A stretch of 64,000 bases of DNA, taken from NCBI RefSeq assembly GCF_018278905.1, contig NZ_CP046600.1, positions 620,001-684,000 of the forward strand, given 5' to 3'. Below are positions 17,225 through 29,375 of the stretch, one piece after another. A model generated the notes under the pieces. The model was not told where the DNA came from and made no database searches. It saw only the letters and a program-made list of their open reading frames with translations. This DNA comes from Mycobacterium spongiae. Its GTDB lineage: Bacteria; Actinomycetota; Actinomycetes; Mycobacteriales; Mycobacteriaceae. Position 1 is the first letter of the stretch. Every line of letters starts with the position of its first letter. The position numbers and the translations under genes were made by a program.

Positions 17225-20200
17225 CTATGGCGTGGAGTTGTCGTTGAAGAAGCCGGACAGTTCCATGCCGAAGTTCCCGACGCCGGAGACAAATGCCTGC
17301 GTCGCGATGTCGAGCACGGTTGTGTTGAAGAAACCCGAGATGAAGTTGCCAAAGTTGGCAAAGCCCGATTGCATGGCGCCGAAGTTCTGCATGCCCGAGT
17401 TCTCCAGGCCGCCGGCGTTGAGGATGCCCGACGTTTGAGTGAAGACGTTTCCGAGGCCGGATACGGCGCCGGCGGCGTCGTTGAGGAAGCCTGATGCGCC
17501 ACCGCTTCCGGAGTTGAAGAAGCCCGACGACGGGGTCGTGGTCGAGTTGAAGAATCCGGGGCTTCCCTGCCATCCGAACCCGAAGGTGAACGGGCCGATC
17601 GTCCCGCTGTCGAACAGGTCGATGGGCTGCTCGATGGGGAAGTCGATAATAGTCTCGGGGTTGAGCACATTCGGGTCGATGGTGAAGGGCCCGAGGTTGA
17701 CTGTATCTACCGTTCCAATCGGAATTGTCCCGCTCAGGACGCACCCAACGAACGGGATGTAGACGAAACAGACCGTGATGGACAAATCTAGCGGGATGCT
17801 GATTTCGTCGATGGTGATCAGGTCTTGGGTGATGGCGTTGATTGTGCCGGTGATCGGGATTTGGATGTCGGAGGCTATGTCGTAGCCCCAGGGGATTTCG
17901 GGAATGGTGGTCTGGTATTCGAACCCGCCGAGGCCTTGGTAGTCGCCGCGCCAGAAGATGCCGTTGCTGTAGTTGCCGGAGATGAAGAACCCGGTGTTGA
18001 CGTTGCCGGAGTTGCCGATGCCCGTGTTGGAGTTGCCGGTATTGAAGTAGCCGGTGTTGTAGTTGCCGGTGTTGAAGTCGCCGCTGTTGTAGCTACCCGG
18101 GTTGAAGCTGCCGGTGTTGGTGTTGCCCACGTTGTACAGGCCGGTGTTGAAATCGCCGGCATTGGCGATGCCGGTGTTGACCATGCCGCTGTTGAAGAAA
18201 CCCGTGTTCGTGCTGCCGGTGTTGCCGATGCCGGTGTTGTACTCCCCGGAGTTGCCGATGCCCCAGTTACCGGTGCCCGAGTTGAAGAACCCGACGTTGC
18301 CGGTGCCGGAGTTGAACAGCCCGATGTTGCCCGAACCGGTGTTCAGGCTGCCGAACCCGGTCAAGGCGTTGCCGCTCAGGCCGATACCGATGTTGCCGTC
18401 GCCGGTGTTGCCGAAGCCGATGTTGTTGTCGCCGGTGTTGCCGAAGCCGATGTTGAAGCTGCCGGTGTTGCCGAACCCGACGTTTTGGATCGCCGCGGTC
18501 AACGACGGACCCACGTTGCCGAAGCCGAAGTTTCCGGTGCCGATGTTGCCGCTGCCGAAGTTGAAGCTGCCGATGTTGCCGCTGCCGACGTTGGAGCTGC
18601 CGAAGTTGCCGTTACCGAAGTTGCCGAGGCCGATGTTGCCGCTGCCGAAGTTGTTGGCGCCGATGTTGGCGCTGCCCAGGTTCCAGAATCCGTCGTTGGC
18701 GAACCCGAGGCTGAAGGTCGTCGCGTCGGGGCCGTTTTGGAACCATCCGGCCAGGTTCGTGCCGATGTTGAGCAGCCCGGAAATCGTGGCCGGGGATGCG
18801 GTGCCGGTGTTGAACAGACCCGAGATGGTGTTGCCGAGGTTCGCCATCCCGGATTGCAGCGAGCCGAAGTTCTGGAAGCCGGAGTTTCCGATGGTCGCGG
18901 TGGCGACGTTGAAGAAGCCCGAATTGTTCCCGAAGTTCTGCAGGCCCGAGGCGTTGCCGATGCCCCAGTTGAGGAAGCCCGACGACAGGCCGGTCGTGGC
19001 GTTGAAGAAGCCCGGTTGCGGCACCACATCGATGAGCGGAACGAACGCGGGTCCGCCGAAAGCCCCGCCCAGGACGTTGATGGACGTGTTCGGGCCACCG
19101 ATGAGAATATCCACCGCCGGCTGCGTGCCGAAACTGATGGTGATCGGGGTCGACGAATCGGTGCCGCCGTGGATGACGATGTCGGGCACCTTGGCAGTGA
19201 GCGTGCCGGAGATGATCGCGAAATCGACTTTCCCGGAAGCGGTCCACGCCGGAATGGTGATCGCCGGGATGGAAATGTCGGTGATGTCGGCGGTGATGGG
19301 AATGTTGATGGGGACGTCGACGGTCAGGAAGGCCGGGACTTGCTGGGCCTGGATGGTGTAGTTGGCCCAGATCAGGCCCTGGCGGTCGGCGCGCCAGAAG
19401 AAGCCGTTGTTTTGGCTGCCGGTGATGTAGCCGCCGGTGCCGAAGTCGCCGGCGTTGGCGATACCGGTGTTGTAGTGACCGGTGTTGTACGAGCCGGTGT
19501 TGTAGTCACCCAGGTTGGCCATACCGGTGTTGAAGCTGCCGATGTTGAACATCCCGGTGTTGTAGTCGCCGGGGTTGGCGAAGCCGGTGTTGAAGTTGCC
19601 GGCGTTGAACAAGCCCGAGTTCCAGGTGCCGGTGTTGCCGATGCCGGTATTGCCGGTGCCGGAGTTGCCGATACCCCAGTTGCCGGTGCCGGAGTTGCCG
19701 ATGCCGACGTTGCCGGTGCCCGAGTTGAACAAGCCGATATTGAAACTGCCCGAGTTGGTGCCGCCGATGCCGATCTGGTTGTCGCCGGACAACGCGATAC
19801 CGAGCCCGCCAGTGGCCATGTTGCCGATACCGATGTTGCCGGTGCCGGAGTTGAAGATGCCGGTGTTGCCGGTGCCGGAGTTGAAGAAGCCGGTGTTGCC
19901 GGTGCCGGAGTTGAACAAACCGATGTTGCCCGCCCCCGAGCTCAGCGACCCGAACCCGGACTGGCCGTCGCCGGTGAGCCCGATACCGACATTGTTGTCG
20001 CCGGTGTTGAACAATCCGATGTTGTTGTTGCCGGTGTTGGCGAAGCCCTGGTTGAAGTTGCCGGCATTCGACAGGCCAATGTTGTTGTCGCCCAAGTTGA
20101 ACAGGCCCGTGTTACCGATACCGAAGTTCAACGGGCCGATACCGATCTGATTGTCGCCGGTGATCCCGATGCCGATGTTGTTGCTGCCGGTGTTACCGAA

Positions 20201-23200
20201 GCCGATGTTGTAATCGCCGGTATTGCCGAAGCCAAAGTTGTAGTCGCCGACGTTGCCGATCCCGATGTTGTTGATGGCCGCCGTCAGCCCCGGACCCGCG
20301 TTACCAAAGCCGAAGTTGAAGTCGCCGACGTTGCCGCTGCCGACGTTGCTGTTACCGATGTTGCCGAAGCCGACGTTGCCGCTACCGATGTTGGCGCTGC
20401 CGATGTTGACGTCGCCGATGTTCGCACCGCCGATGTTCAATTGGCCGACATCGCCAAGACCGATGTTGAAGATGGTCCCGGTCTCGCCGTGGAACAGCCC
20501 GGCCAGGTCGGTGCCGATGTTGAACAGACCCGACAGGTTGCCCGCCGTCGCCAGCCCCGCCGTGCTGGTGTTGTAGAACCCCGACACCGTGTTGCCCAGG
20601 TTGGCAAACCCCGATTGCAGCGAACCGAAGTTCTGCATGCCCGAGTTCCCGACCGCCGACAACGTGGAATTCCACAAGCCCGAATTGCCACCGAAATTGC
20701 CGAACCCGGACGCCGTACCCGTCCCGGAATTGAAGAAACCCGACGACGGGGTGCTGGTCGTGTTCCCGAACCCGGGCGCCGCCGGGATGTCGAGGAACAC
20801 CACATTGATGGGTCCCAGACCGCTGCGGATAGAGATCGGGATCGTCGTCGAACCATCGGTGGCACCGATGTTGGCAGTGATGACAGGCAGGGTGCCGCTG
20901 ATTGTCGGAATGGTGATCGGCCCGATTTTGAAGTTCGTGATCAACGCGGCGTTGATGGTGATCTGCGGGAAAGTAAAGCCGTTGAGGGCCAGGCTGCCCA
21001 GGTCGGCACTGATCGGGATATTGACCGGGATTTCGATGTCGAAGTTCAACACCGGGAATTCCGGGATGTTGAGGGCCACGTGCGTGCCCCACAAACCCTG
21101 GTAGTCGCCCCGCCAGAACATGCCGTTGCTGTAATTACCCGCGTTGAACGCGCCGGTGTTGACCGTGCCGGAGTTGCCCAGGCCGGTGTTGTAGTCACCG
21201 GTATTGAACCAGCCCGTGTTGTACTCGCCGGAGTTGAAGTCACCCGTGTTGGTGCTGCCCGTGTTGAAGCTGCCGGTGTTGTAGACACCGGGGTTCGCCA
21301 TGCCGGTGTTGGCCATACCGGTGTTGTAAGCGCCGGTGTTGTAGGTGCCCGCATTGGCCCAGCCGGTGTTGCCGGTGCCCGGGTTCCACAGCCCCACATT
21401 GCCGATGCCCGAGTTCGCGATGCCCGAGTTGATCGTGCCGGTGTTGCCGATACCCCAGTTGCCAGTACCGGAGTTGCCGATACCGATATTTCCGGTGCCC
21501 GAGTTGAACAAGCCGACGTTGCCGGTGCCCGAGTTGAACAGGCCCATGTTGCCGGTACCGGTGTTCAACGCGCCGAACCCGACCTGCCCGGTGCCGGACA
21601 GCCCAATACCGATGTTGTTGGTGCCGGTATTGGCAAACCCGATGTTGTTGCTGCCGTCGTTCCCAAAGCCCTGGTTGAAGTCGCCCAGGTTGCCGAAACC
21701 GATGTTGTAGTCGCCCAGGTTGCCGAAACCGAAGTTGTAGTCGCCCAGGTTGCCGGGGCCGAAGTTGTAGATGCCCTGGTTTCCGGAGAAGACGTTGAAG
21801 CTGCCGATGTTGCCGCTGCCGAAGTTTGAGTTGCCGATGTTGCCGGAGCCGATGTTGAAGTCGCCGAGGTTGCCACCGCCGATGTTTCCGACGCCGAAGT
21901 TCGCGAAGCCCAGGTTGAAGATTGGGTTGTTGTTGAGCAACCCGGCAATGTTGTCGCCGATGTTGCCGAAGCCGGAAATATCGGCCGGGGTTGTCAGGCC
22001 CGTATTGAGGAAGCCGGAGATGTTCTCGCCGAGGTTGGACACTCCCGATAGCAGGTCGCCGAAGTTCTTGTAGCCCGAGATTCCTGAGGTCCCGGAGGTG
22101 AGGTTGAAGAAGCCGGAACTGTTGCTGCCGAAGTTTCCGAATCCCGATACGGTGCCGGCGCCGTTGTTGAGGAATCCCGAGGACGGCAAGATCGTCTGGT
22201 TCCCGAAGCCCGGGGCTACCGGGATATCGATGATCGGCAGGCTGATGGGGAGCAGGGTGCCGCTGCCGACGATGTCGATCAGCGGGTCGGTCATGCTGGT
22301 GCCGATCGCGAAACTTAGTGAGGGAAGGGTAATGGAGAGGCTCGGGATGGTGAATGAACTGACGTCGACGATGCTGCCGGCCGGGATGATGCCGAGGATC
22401 GTGATGTCGACCGAGAGCGATGGAATGGTAATGGAGCTCACACTGACGAGGCCGAGTGTGGCGCTGATCGGCAGGAAGAAGTGGATCGGCACTTCGAGGT
22501 TCACCGGGATGCCGGTATCAGGAATGACTTCCGTGTAGCTGTAGCCCCACAGGCCCTGGAAGTCACCCCGCCACAATGCGCCGTTGCTGAAGTTCCCGGC
22601 AATGAAGGCGCCGGTGTTGACGTCGCCGGAGTTCGCGAGACCGGTGTTGTAGTTGCCGGTGTTCAACCAGCCGGTGTTGTAGGCGGCCGGGTTGAAATCG
22701 CCGGTGTTGAAGGCGCCGGCGTTGAAGCTGCCGGAGTTGTAGCTGCCCGGGTTGCCGACGCCGGTGTTGACGATGCCGGGATTGTAGAAACCGGTGTTGA
22801 TGTTGCCGGCGTTGAAGATGCCCGTGTTGAGGGTACCGCTGTTGCCGAGGCCCCAGTTTCCGGTGCCGGAGTTCCCGATGCCGACGTTCCCGGTGCCGGA
22901 GTTGAACAACCCGGCGTTGTCGGTGCCGGAGTTGAAGAGTCCGCTGTTGCCGGTGCCGGAGTTGAGGTCGCCGTAGCCCTGTTGGTCATCGCCGGTGAGT
23001 CCGAGACCGACGTTGCGGTCCCCGGTGTTGGCCAAGCCCGCGTTGGCGTTGCCGGTGTTGGCGACGCCCTGGTTGTAGTTGCCTGCGTTGCTGAACCCGA
23101 TGTTGTAGCTGCCGACGTTCCCGCCGCCGACGTTGTAGTCACCCAGGTTGCCGGGGCCGAAGTTGAAGTCGCCGCGGTTTCCACCGCCGATATTGAAGTT

Positions 23201-26200
23201 GCCGAGGTTTCCGAGGCCGACGTTGTTGTCCCCAACGTTGCCGAAACCGACGTTGTTGTTGCCGACGTTTCCGAATCCCACGTTGTTCTCGCCGACGTTG
23301 CCCAGGCCGATATTGAACGTCGATGTCGCGATGACCTGGTTTTGGAAGACGCCCGCAAGATCGCTGCCGACGTTGTAGAAGCCGGAGAGGTTGGCCGGTG
23401 TTGCGGTACCCGTGTTGAAGAGGCCCGAGATGGTGTTGCCGAGGTTCGCCACGCCCGATTGCAGGTCGCCGAAGTTGTTGAAGCCCGAGGTTCCCGAGCT
23501 TGCGACGTTCTGGAAGCCCGAAATGTTGGCGCCGATGTTGGAGATGCCCGACACGATGGTGCCGTCGTTGAAGAAGCCCGACGATCCGGTGGTGGTGTTG
23601 AAGAAGCCCGTCTGCGCCGGGATATTGATGGGCGTCCAGTCGACGGGACCGACGCTGGCCCTTATGGGGACAAAGAGTCCCGTTGAACCGTCGGTCGCGC
23701 CGATCTGGGCCGACATCTGCGCAAGGGTGGCGGTGATCGGCGGGATGGTCAGCGAGGAGATGTCGCCGGTGAGGAGATCCAACCCACCGATGACGAAACC
23801 AAAGGGGACGGAATTGAGTGTTATGCCGGTGTATTGGATGGGTGTGAAGCTGGCGATGATGGGGATATTGATGGGGGCGTTGATGTCGATGTGCGCGGGA
23901 ATTTCGGGAACATTGATCGCGTAGCCGCCGCCCCAGAGGCCTTCTTCGCCGCCGCGCCAGGTGAAGCCGTTGCTCATGTCGCCGGTGATGAAGAAGCCAG
24001 TGGAGATATCGCCCTGGTTGGCGAAGCCGGTGCTGTAGTTGCCGGTGTTGTACCAGCCGGTGCTGTAGTCACCGCGGTTGGCGTGGCCGGTGTTGGTGGT
24101 GCCGCTGTTGTAGTTGCCGGTGTTGTAGGTGCCGGTGTTGGCCATGCCAGTGTTGTACGAGCCGGTATTGAACAAGCCGGTGTTGGTGGTTCCGGTGTTG
24201 CCGATGCCGGTGTTGAGCGTTCCGGAGTTGCCGATGCCCCAGTTGCCATCACCGGAGTTGAAGAAACCGACATTGTTGGTGCCGGAGTTGAACATGCCGA
24301 TGTTGCCGCTGCCCGAGTTCAACCCGCCAGCGAAATTGATGCCGACTTGGTTGTTGCCGGTCAGTCCGATGCCGATGTTGTTGTTGCCGGTGTTGGCGAA
24401 CCCGATGTTGAAGTTGCCGTCGTTGCCGAAGCCCTGGTTGTAGCTGCCCAGGTTCCCCAGGCCGAGGTTGTAGCTGCCCAGGTTGCCGAAGCCCTGGTTG
24501 AAGTCGCCGACGTTTCCGGGGCCGATGTTGTAGATGCCCTGGTTGCCGGAGAAGACGTTGAAGTCGCCGAGGTTTCCGCTGCCCAGGTTGAAGCTGCCGA
24601 CGTTTCCGCTGCCGACGTTCAGTTGGCCGAGGTTGGCCAGACCGAGGTTGAAGATCGTTCCGCTGGGGCTGTTGAACACGCCCGCTACGTTGGTGCCGAT
24701 GTTGTAGAGGCCCGAGACATTGGCCATCGTGCCGAGTCCGGTTGTGCCGGTGTTGTAGAAGCCGGAGATGGTGTTGCCGAAGTTCGACACGCCGGTAAGC
24801 ATCGAGCCGAAGTTCTGGAAGCCGGAGTTCCCTGTTCCCGAGAGGCTGCCGTGCCACACGCCGGAACTCAGAGCGCTGAAGTTCTGGAAGCCGGAAGTGC
24901 CGCCGACACCCGAGTGGAAGAACCCCGACGAGGGATTGGTGGTGGTATTGCCGAAGCCGGGGGCCGCGTCGATCTTGAGGAAGGTGATCGTGCGGCTCTC
25001 CAGGGCTCCTTGAATAGTGATGGGAATTGACGTCGAGGATGAGCCGATTTGGATTGTCGCTTGCGGAGTAGTAATAAACGAGTCGGTGAGGTTCATGGGG
25101 CCGATGAAGAAGATGCCGCCCAGGTAGAAAGTCTTGGGGAAAACCTGGACCTCGGTAAACGGCACCACCTCGGAGGGGATGATCATCGTCATGTTTACCG
25201 GAATGGTCATGGGCATATCTATGATAATTTCAGGAGTCGTGATAGAGAGGTCGATAGCAATCTGACCCTGGTTATCGCCGGACACGAGGAAGCCATTGTT
25301 GTTGTTGCCGGTGTTGAAGGCGCCGGTATTGATGTTTCCGGGGTTGAAGTAGCCGGTGTTGGTGTCACCGGTGTTGAAGTCGCCGGAGTTGACGTTGCCC
25401 ACGTTGTGGCTGCCCGTGTTGGTGCTGCCCACGTTGAGGACGCCGGTATTGTAGTCGCCGACGTTGTAGAAGCCCGTGTTGAATGTTCCGGCATTACCGA
25501 AGCCGGTGTTGTACATACCGGCGTTGTGGATGCCCGTGTTCGCCGTGCCCGGGTTCTCGAAACCCCAGTTTCCGGTGCCCGCATTGCCGATGCCGACGTT
25601 TCCGGTACCGGAGTTGAACAAGCCGACGTTGCCGGTGCCCGAGTTGAACAAACCCATGTTGTCGGTGCCCGAATTGAACAGACCGCTGTTGCCGATGCCG
25701 GAGTTCAGGGCGCCGAAACCGACTTGGCCATCGCCGGTCAGGCCGATGCCGAAATTGCCGTTGCCGGTATTCCCAAAACCGATATTGTTGAGACCGGTAT
25801 TCGCAAATCCCTGGTTGTAATCGCCGGCGTTACCGAAGCCGACGTTGTAGTCGCCGGCGTTTCCGGAACCGTTGTTGTAGATACCCAGATTCCCGGAACC
25901 GAAGTTGAAGTCGCCCAGGTTTCCGATACCGAAGTTGTATGTGCCGAGGTTGCCGAGCCCGAGATTCTGGACGCCGAAGTTGCCCCAGCCATAGTTGACG
26001 TCGCCGAAGTTCCCACTGCCAAAGTTACCGAGGCCGGAGTTACCCAGGCCGAAGTTTTGCGTGCCGAAGTTGCCGAGGCCGACGTTCCCGTCGCCATCGT
26101 TTCCGATGCCGAAGTTATTGATCCCCACGTTGGCCAAGCCGAAGTTACTGGTGCTCGGTGGGCCACCAAAGAAGCCGGCGATATTGGCGCCGTTGTTGAC

Positions 26201-28030
26201 GCCGCCCGAGATCAACGCCGGCACTGTGATGGCCAGGAAGCTCGTATTGAGGAAGCCCGATACGGTGTTGCCGGAGTTGATCAGACCCGATTGCATCACG
26301 CCGCTGTTGCCGGTGCCCGAGTTGCCGATGACCCCTTCCGACGTGTTGAAGAAGCCGGAATTGTTGGTACCGGAGTTGAAGAAGCCCGATTCACTGCCGC
26401 TGCCGCTGTTGAAGAAGCCCGAGGACGGGGCGGTAGTCGAGTTGAAGAAGCCGGGGCTGTCGCTGAAGAACAGGCCCTGGAAGTTGCCCCGCCAGAAGAA
26501 TCCGTTGTTGAAATTGCCAGCGATGAAGGCGCCAGTGTTGACGTTGCCGGAGTTGGCGATCCCGGTGTTGAGGTTGCCGCTATTGAGGTAGCCGCTGTTG
26601 TAGTTGCCCAGGTTGAAGCCGCCGGTGTTGCCGCTGCCCGGGTTCCAGCTGCCCGTGTTGTAGTTGCCCGCGTTGGCGATGCCGGTGTTGGCGATACCTG
26701 AGTTGAAGAAGCCGGTGTTGGCTTCGCCGGAGTTGCCGATGCCGGTGTTGTAGCTGTCGCCCGAGTTGAAGAAGCCCCAGTTGCCGGTTCCCGAGTTGCC
26801 GATGCCGAAGTTGTCGGTGCCGGAGTTGAACAAGCCGGTGTTGCCGGTCCCCGAGTTGAGACCGCCGAACCCCGACTGGCCGGTGCCGGTGAGCCCGAAG
26901 CCGATGTTGTTGTCGCCGGTGTTGCCGAACCCGATGTTGTTGTCGCCGGTGTTGCCGAACCCGATGTTGCCGCTGCCGGTGTTGCCGAAGCCGATGTTGT
27001 TGATGGCCGCCGTCAGCGCCGGACCCACGTTCCCGAACCCGAAATTGCCGATGCCGATATTGCCCAAGCCGACGTTGGTGTTGCCGATGTTGCCGCCGCC
27101 GAAATTGAAGTCTCCGACGTTGCCGCTGCCGATGTTGCCCTGGCCGTCATTGGCGAAGCCCAGGTTCCGGAAGGCGTTGACCGACGCTTGAGCGGTTGCC
27201 GCCGCCGCGGCCGGTGCAGCGCCGACCGCCGCGTTGATGCTGTTCATCGCGCCAGATGTGCTCAGCAGAGCTTGCACACCCTGGGTGAGTGGGGTCACGG
27301 CCGCCGCGGCGGCGGCCGGCGCGGCGCTGACCGCCGCGCTGATGCTGTTCATCGCGCCAATCGCGCCAGATGTGCCCAGCAGAGCCTGCACGCCCTGGGT
27401 AAGCGGGGTCACCGCGGCGAAAGACGCTTGGGCTGCGACGGCGGCCGCGGCCGGTGCGGCGGTAACGGCCGCACCGATACTGGCCATGGGGCCGGACAAG
27501 CCGGCCAGCTCGAGGATGCCCTGGCCGAACGGTGTCAACGCCGAGACGGCCGCTGACGCCCCGGCATGGTAGCCAAGCATCGCAGCAACGTCCTGGGCCC
27601 ACATCTGTTCATAGGCGGCCTCAGCGGCGGCAATCGCGGGAGCGTTCTGTCCCAGCAGGTTGGACAGCACCAGCGACACAAATTGGGTGCGGTTAGCCGA
27701 GATGATCGCCGGAGGCACCGTCGCGGCCAGCGCTGCCTCGAATGCGGCGGTTGCCAGACGGGCCTGGGCGGCGGTCTCCTCAGCCTGCGCGGTCGCCGCG
27801 GTCAACCAGCCCAGATAGGGCGCAACCGCGTTCGTCATGGCGACCGACGCGGCACCCTGCCACGACGAACTCGCCAACCCGGAGGTTACTGCCGAAAACG
27901 AGGTCGCGGCCGAGTCCAGCTCGGTGGCAAGACCCTCCCAAGCGGCGGCAGCCTGCAACATCGGCTCTAGCCCCGCGCCAAGATAGAGGCGTGCGGAGTT
28001 GATCTCCGGGGGCAGCACTGCGAAGTTCAT
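17225..28030 (-). CDS. PPE8: Giant PPE-MPTR protein (PPE8-like)
   Basis: 3601 residues. The N-terminal PPE domain (about 1-180) starts [20 protein letters not shown] and has the SSWQG WxG-like turn; it should pair with a PE partner and be exported by a type VII (ESX) system to the cell envelope. An Ala-rich linker with an internal tandem repeat follows, then over 3200 residues of NxGxGNxG pentapeptides (MPTR). The array is interrupted seven times by a block with [12 protein letters not shown] sequence followed, in most copies, by a beta-rich IPEI..IPI segment and [12 protein letters not shown] 28030 has AGGTGA 7 nt upstream. As I recall, PPE8 of H37Rv has 3300 residues, so this version is longer. 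No frameshift is seen. Surface exposure is likely; no enzyme activity is known. Confidence 0.93.
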   Translation of the reverse strand: MNFAVLPPEINSARLYLGAGLEPMLQAAAAWEGLATELDSAATSFSAVTSGLASSSWQGAASVAMTNAVAPYLGWLTAATAQAEETAAQARLATAAFEAALAATVPPAIISANRTQFVSLVLSNLLGQNAPAIAAAEAAYEQMWAQDVAAMLGYHAGASAAVSALTPFGQGILELAGLSGPMASIGAAVTAAPAAAAVAAQASFAAVTPLTQGVQALLGTSGAIGAMNSISAAVSAAPAAAAAAVTPLTQGVQALLSTSGAMNSINAAVGAAPAAAAATAQASVNAFRNLGFANDGQGNIGSGNVGDFNFGGGNIGNTNVGLGNIGIGNFGFGNVGPALTAAINNIGFGNTGSGNIGFGNTGDNNIGFGNTGDNNIGFGLTGTGQSGFGGLNSGTGNTGLFNSGTDNFGIGNSGTGNWGFFNSGDSYNTGIGNSGEANTGFFNSGIANTGIANAGNYNTGSWNPGSGNTGGFNLGNYNSGYLNSGNLNTGIANSGNVNTGAFIAGNFNNGFFWRGNFQGLFFSDSPGFFNSTTAPSSGFFNSGSGSESGFFNSGTNNSGFFNTSEGVIGNSGTGNSGVMQSGLINSGNTVSGFLNTSFLAITVPALISGGVNNGANIAGFFGGPPSTSNFGLANVGINNFGIGNDGDGNVGLGNFGTQNFGLGNSGLGNFGSGNFGDVNYGWGNFGVQNLGLGNLGTYNFGIGNLGDFNFGSGNLGIYNNGSGNAGDYNVGFGNAGDYNQGFANTGLNNIGFGNTGNGNFGIGLTGDGQVGFGALNSGIGNSGLFNSGTDNMGLFNSGTGNVGLFNSGTGNVGIGNAGTGNWGFENPGTANTGIHNAGMYNTGFGNAGTFNTGFYNVGDYNTGVLNVGSTNTGSHNVGNVNSGDFNTGDTNTGYFNPGNINTGAFNTGNNNNGFLVSGDNQGQIAIDLSITTPEIIIDMPMTIPVNMTMIIPSEVVPFTEVQVFPKTFYLGGIFFIGPMNLTDSFITTPQATIQIGSSSTSIPITIQGALESRTITFLKIDAAPGFGNTTTNPSSGFFHSGVGGTSGFQNFSALSSGVWHGSLSGTGNSGFQNFGSMLTGVSNFGNTISGFYNTGTTGLGTMANVSGLYNIGTNVAGVFNSPSGTIFNLGLANLGQLNVGSGNVGSFNLGSGNLGDFNVFSGNQGIYNIGPGNVGDFNQGFGNLGSYNLGLGNLGSYNQGFGNDGNFNIGFANTGNNNIGIGLTGNNQVGINFAGGLNSGSGNIGMFNSGTNNVGFFNSGDGNWGIGNSGTLNTGIGNTGTTNTGLFNTGSYNTGMANTGTYNTGNYNSGTTNTGHANRGDYSTGWYNTGNYSTGFANQGDISTGFFITGDMSNGFTWRGGEEGLWGGGYAINVPEIPAHIDINAPINIPIIASFTPIQYTGITLNSVPFGFVIGGLDLLTGDISSLTIPPITATLAQMSAQIGATDGSTGLFVPIRASVGPVDWTPINIPAQTGFFNTTTGSSGFFNDGTIVSGISNIGANISGFQNVASSGTSGFNNFGDLQSGVANLGNTISGLFNTGTATPANLSGFYNVGSDLAGVFQNQVIATSTFNIGLGNVGENNVGFGNVGNNNVGFGNVGDNNVGLGNLGNFNIGGGNRGDFNFGPGNLGDYNVGGGNVGSYNIGFSNAGNYNQGVANTGNANAGLANTGDRNVGLGLTGDDQQGYGDLNSGTGNSGLFNSGTDNAGLFNSGTGNVGIGNSGTGNWGLGNSGTLNTGIFNAGNINTGFYNPGIVNTGVGNPGSYNSGSFNAGAFNTGDFNPAAYNTGWLNTGNYNTGLANSGDVNTGAFIAGNFSNGALWRGDFQGLWGYSYTEVIPDTGIPVNLEVPIHFFLPISATLGLVSVSSITIPSLSVDITILGIIPAGSIVDVSSFTIPSLSITLPSLSFAIGTSMTDPLIDIVGSGTLLPISLPIIDIPVAPGFGNQTILPSSGFLNNGAGTVSGFGNFGSNSSGFFNLTSGTSGISGYKNFGDLLSGVSNLGENISGFLNTGLTTPADISGFGNIGDNIAGLLNNNPIFNLGFANFGVGNIGGGNLGDFNIGSGNIGNSNFGSGNIGSFNVFSGNQGIYNFGPGNLGDYNFGFGNLGDYNIGFGNLGDFNQGFGNDGSNNIGFANTGTNNIGIGLSGTGQVGFGALNTGTGNMGLFNSGTGNVGLFNSGTGNIGIGNSGTGNWGIGNTGTINSGIANSGIGNVGLWNPGTGNTGWANAGTYNTGAYNTGMANTGMANPGVYNTGSFNTGSTNTGDFNSGEYNTGWFNTGDYNTGLGNSGTVNTGAFNAGNYSNGMFWRGDYQGLWGTHVALNIPEFPVLNFDIEIPVNIPISADLGSLALNGFTFPQITINAALITNFKIGPITIPTISGTLPVITANIGATDGSTTIPISIRSGLGPINVVFLDIPAAPGFGNTTSTPSSGFFNSGTGTASGFGNFGGNSGLWNSTLSAVGNSGMQNFGSLQSGFANLGNTVSGFYNTSTAGLATAGNLSGLFNIGTDLAGLFHGETGTIFNIGLGDVGQLNIGGANIGDVNIGSANIGSGNVGFGNIGNSNVGSGNVGDFNFGFGNAGPGLTAAINNIGIGNVGDYNFGFGNTGDYNIGFGNTGSNNIGIGITGDNQIGIGPLNFGIGNTGLFNLGDNNIGLSNAGNFNQGFANTGNNNIGLFNTGDNNVGIGLTGDGQSGFGSLSSGAGNIGLFNSGTGNTGFFNSGTGNTGIFNSGTGNIGIGNMATGGLGIALSGDNQIGIGGTNSGSFNIGLFNSGTGNVGIGNSGTGNWGIGNSGTGNTGIGNTGTWNSGLFNAGNFNTGFANPGDYNTGMFNIGSFNTGMANLGDYNTGSYNTGHYNTGIANAGDFGTGGYITGSQNNGFFWRADRQGLIWANYTIQAQQVPAFLTVDVPINIPITADITDISIPAITIPAWTASGKVDFAIISGTLTAKVPDIVIHGGTDSSTPITISFGTQPAVDILIGGPNTSINVLGGAFGGPAFVPLIDVVPQPGFFNATTGLSSGFLNWGIGNASGLQNFGNNSGFFNVATATIGNSGFQNFGSLQSGMANLGNTISGLFNTGTASPATISGLLNIGTNLAGWFQNGPDATTFSLGFANDGFWNLGSANIGANNFGSGNIGLGNFGNGNFGSSNVGSGNIGSFNFGSGNIGTGNFGFGNVGPSLTAAIQNVGFGNTGSFNIGFGNTGDNNIGFGNTGDGNIGIGLSGNALTGFGSLNTGSGNIGLFNSGTGNVGFFNSGTGNWGIGNSGEYNTGIGNTGSTNTGFFNSGMVNTGIANAGDFNTGLYNVGNTNTGSFNPGSYNSGDFNTGNYNTGYFNTGNSNTGIGNSGNVNTGFFISGNYSNGIFWRGDYQGLGGFEYQTTIPEIPWGYDIASDIQIPITGTINAITQDLITIDEISIPLDLSITVCFVYIPFVGCVLSGTIPIGTVDTVNLGPFTIDPNVLNPETIIDFPIEQPIDLFDSGTIGPFTFGFGWQGSPGFFNSTTTPSSGFFNSGSGGASGFLNDAAGAVSGLGNVFTQTSGILNAGGLENSGMQNFGAMQSGFANFGNFISGFFNTTVLDIATQAFVSGVGNFGMELSGFFNDNSTP
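17260..27170 (-). repeat. MPTR array with seven large modules
   Basis: Nearly the whole interval is built of 15-bp-like units encoding NxGxG. The module marker (QGL..GRWF region on the coding strand) recurs at about 17935, 19375, 21096, 22553, 23938, 25264 and 26473, so modules are roughly 1.2-1.7 kb. The array will be difficult for short-read assembly and prone to recombination. Confidence 0.85.
27221..27412 (-). repeat. Tandem duplication in the PPE linker
   Basis: Two copies of an about 80-105-bp segment encoding [23 protein letters not shown], followed by APAAAA-rich stretches. It sits directly between the PPE domain and the MPTR array. Confidence 0.6.
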
Positions 28031-28326
28031 GCATTCATCACCTGATCCATCCTGCAACCGTCCGCGGCCATCGGAGGGCGACTACTCCATAAGACTCCGT
28101 CGAGGGGGTGTGTGTCTCGGCATTGGCAAATATTTCTGCGATTGTTGTCAGGCAGCCTTCGTCACCGGGCGCCGAAGGCTTGCTAGTGGCGTCGGAGCAT
28201 CGGTGGTCAGCCGCTGCGCAACGCCTGTCGGTGCAGTTCAGGCCCGCCCGTGGGTGTCGGTCGCCGCCGACGGAGTCGTACCCAAAGCACCCCCACAGCA
28301 CGCCCATAGCTTTCGCAAAGAGTCCG
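28031..28326. other. Intergenic region upstream of the PPE gene
   Basis: About 300 bases containing the PPE promoter and leader. No gene or IS end is visible. It is one candidate edge of the segment that appears inverted relative to M. tuberculosis. Confidence 0.4.
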
Positions 28327-29289
28327 CTAAGCATCCCCGAACCCGTCACCCCGAACAGCCACGGGCATGCCGCGGCGCACTGACCCAGTCTCGACGCGTT
28401 GAACTTGAATCGAGAACACTGCAACCGCCGGGTTGTCACGGTGTGCGCGTTGATAACCCCCTCTTCGCAACGCATCGGTCGGTGCGGCCATTGGTTCGAA
28501 GCACACCACGTCTTCACTGGGTGGCGCGAAGATCTGCGCCGCCGGATACCCGCGTTCGAAATGCACTTCAATACGGCGGTCGCCGCCGGAAACCGCGAAT
28601 ATCGCCCCCTCGTCCACATGGTCGTAGCCATCGTCGAAGGCTTGATCGCCCAATCGTTGCGACCGCCGCGGTTGCCGGGCGGTCGCACCGGTGGGTAATC
28701 CGCGCTCATCGGTGGTCAGCTGCCGCAACGGCGGTGTCTCGATAGTCCACTCGCCGCGCGGCACCTCCGGCACCTGGAGGTACGGGTGAAATCCGAAGCA
28801 CAGCGGCACACATCTGTCGCTGGTCGCAGTTACCGTGGTGCGCACCGTCAGCGTCCGCCGTTGCAGCCGCACCGCCAGCTCGAGAACATGCGGATAGGGG
28901 AAGCTGGCAAGCAGTCTCGGGTCGGCGCCAAAGTCAAGCTGTGCTGTTAGCTCATGCGCCGACTTCGCGGTCACCCGCCAGCCGGGGTAAGCGGCCAGCA
29001 CGCCGTGGATGGGTAACCCAGCTGGGTCGGTACGTACCCCGTTCTCGCCCGGTACCAGCGTTACCGCGATGCCCTCAGCGGTGTATGTGTTCTCGCCCAG
29101 TCGATTTCCCCACGGATACAGAATGGGGATTCCCATCGTCTTGCCCGCGCCGCGATACGCGTCCAGGCCGCGGCGTTGGCCAAGCAGCTCCACTCCGGAG
29201 TCCGTCAGCGATACGCCGATCATGCCGGCGTCCGGCACGTAGCGCGCGACCAGCGACGACGACGGATCGCGCAGCGTGACCTCGGGCAC
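28327..29289 (-). CDS. Aldose 1-epimerase family protein
   Basis: A 320-residue sugar mutarotase-like protein with the galactose-mutarotase beta-sandwich signature: GIPILYPWGNRL near 60, the LPIHGVLAAYPGW block with the conserved His near 95-100, CFGFHPYL with a second conserved His, and a late Glu in EDVVCFEPMAAPT. It would interconvert sugar anomers or bind a sugar phosphate. The start is set at GTG 29289 because the protein homology begins there and longer versions run into the upstream gene; the ribosome-binding site is weak, so the exact start is uncertain. It lies 86 nt downstream of the flavohaemoglobin-like gene on the same strand. Confidence 0.8.
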   Translation of the reverse strand: MPEVTLRDPSSSLVARYVPDAGMIGVSLTDSGVELLGQRRGLDAYRGAGKTMGIPILYPWGNRLGENTYTAEGIAVTLVPGENGVRTDPAGLPIHGVLAAYPGWRVTAKSAHELTAQLDFGADPRLLASFPYPHVLELAVRLQRRTLTVRTTVTATSDRCVPLCFGFHPYLQVPEVPRGEWTIETPPLRQLTTDERGLPTGATARQPRRSQRLGDQAFDDGYDHVDEGAIFAVSGGDRRIEVHFERGYPAAQIFAPPSEDVVCFEPMAAPTDALRRGGYQRAHRDNPAVAVFSIQVQRVETGSVRRGMPVAVRGDGFGDA

Positions 29290-29375
29290 CCCAGGAGCAT
29301 AGTGGCCAGCCAGTCGCGGTTGACCAGTCGCTGCCCGCAAGCGCCGAACGTCGCCCAACGAGTTCGGGCGGCCGG

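Noticed and set aside
17825..21829. Very long plus-strand frame of about 1330 codons opposite the PPE gene, and others at 22481-26701
   Set aside because: Composition ([13 protein letters not shown] repeats) mirrors the antisense of the NxGxG codons. The repeat lacks stops on the other strand by chance of codon use. No start signals or family match. PPE is the real gene.
23834..25030. Plus-strand frame that looks like a 398-residue protein
   Set aside because: Mirror of the MPTR region; same reasoning as for 17825-21829.
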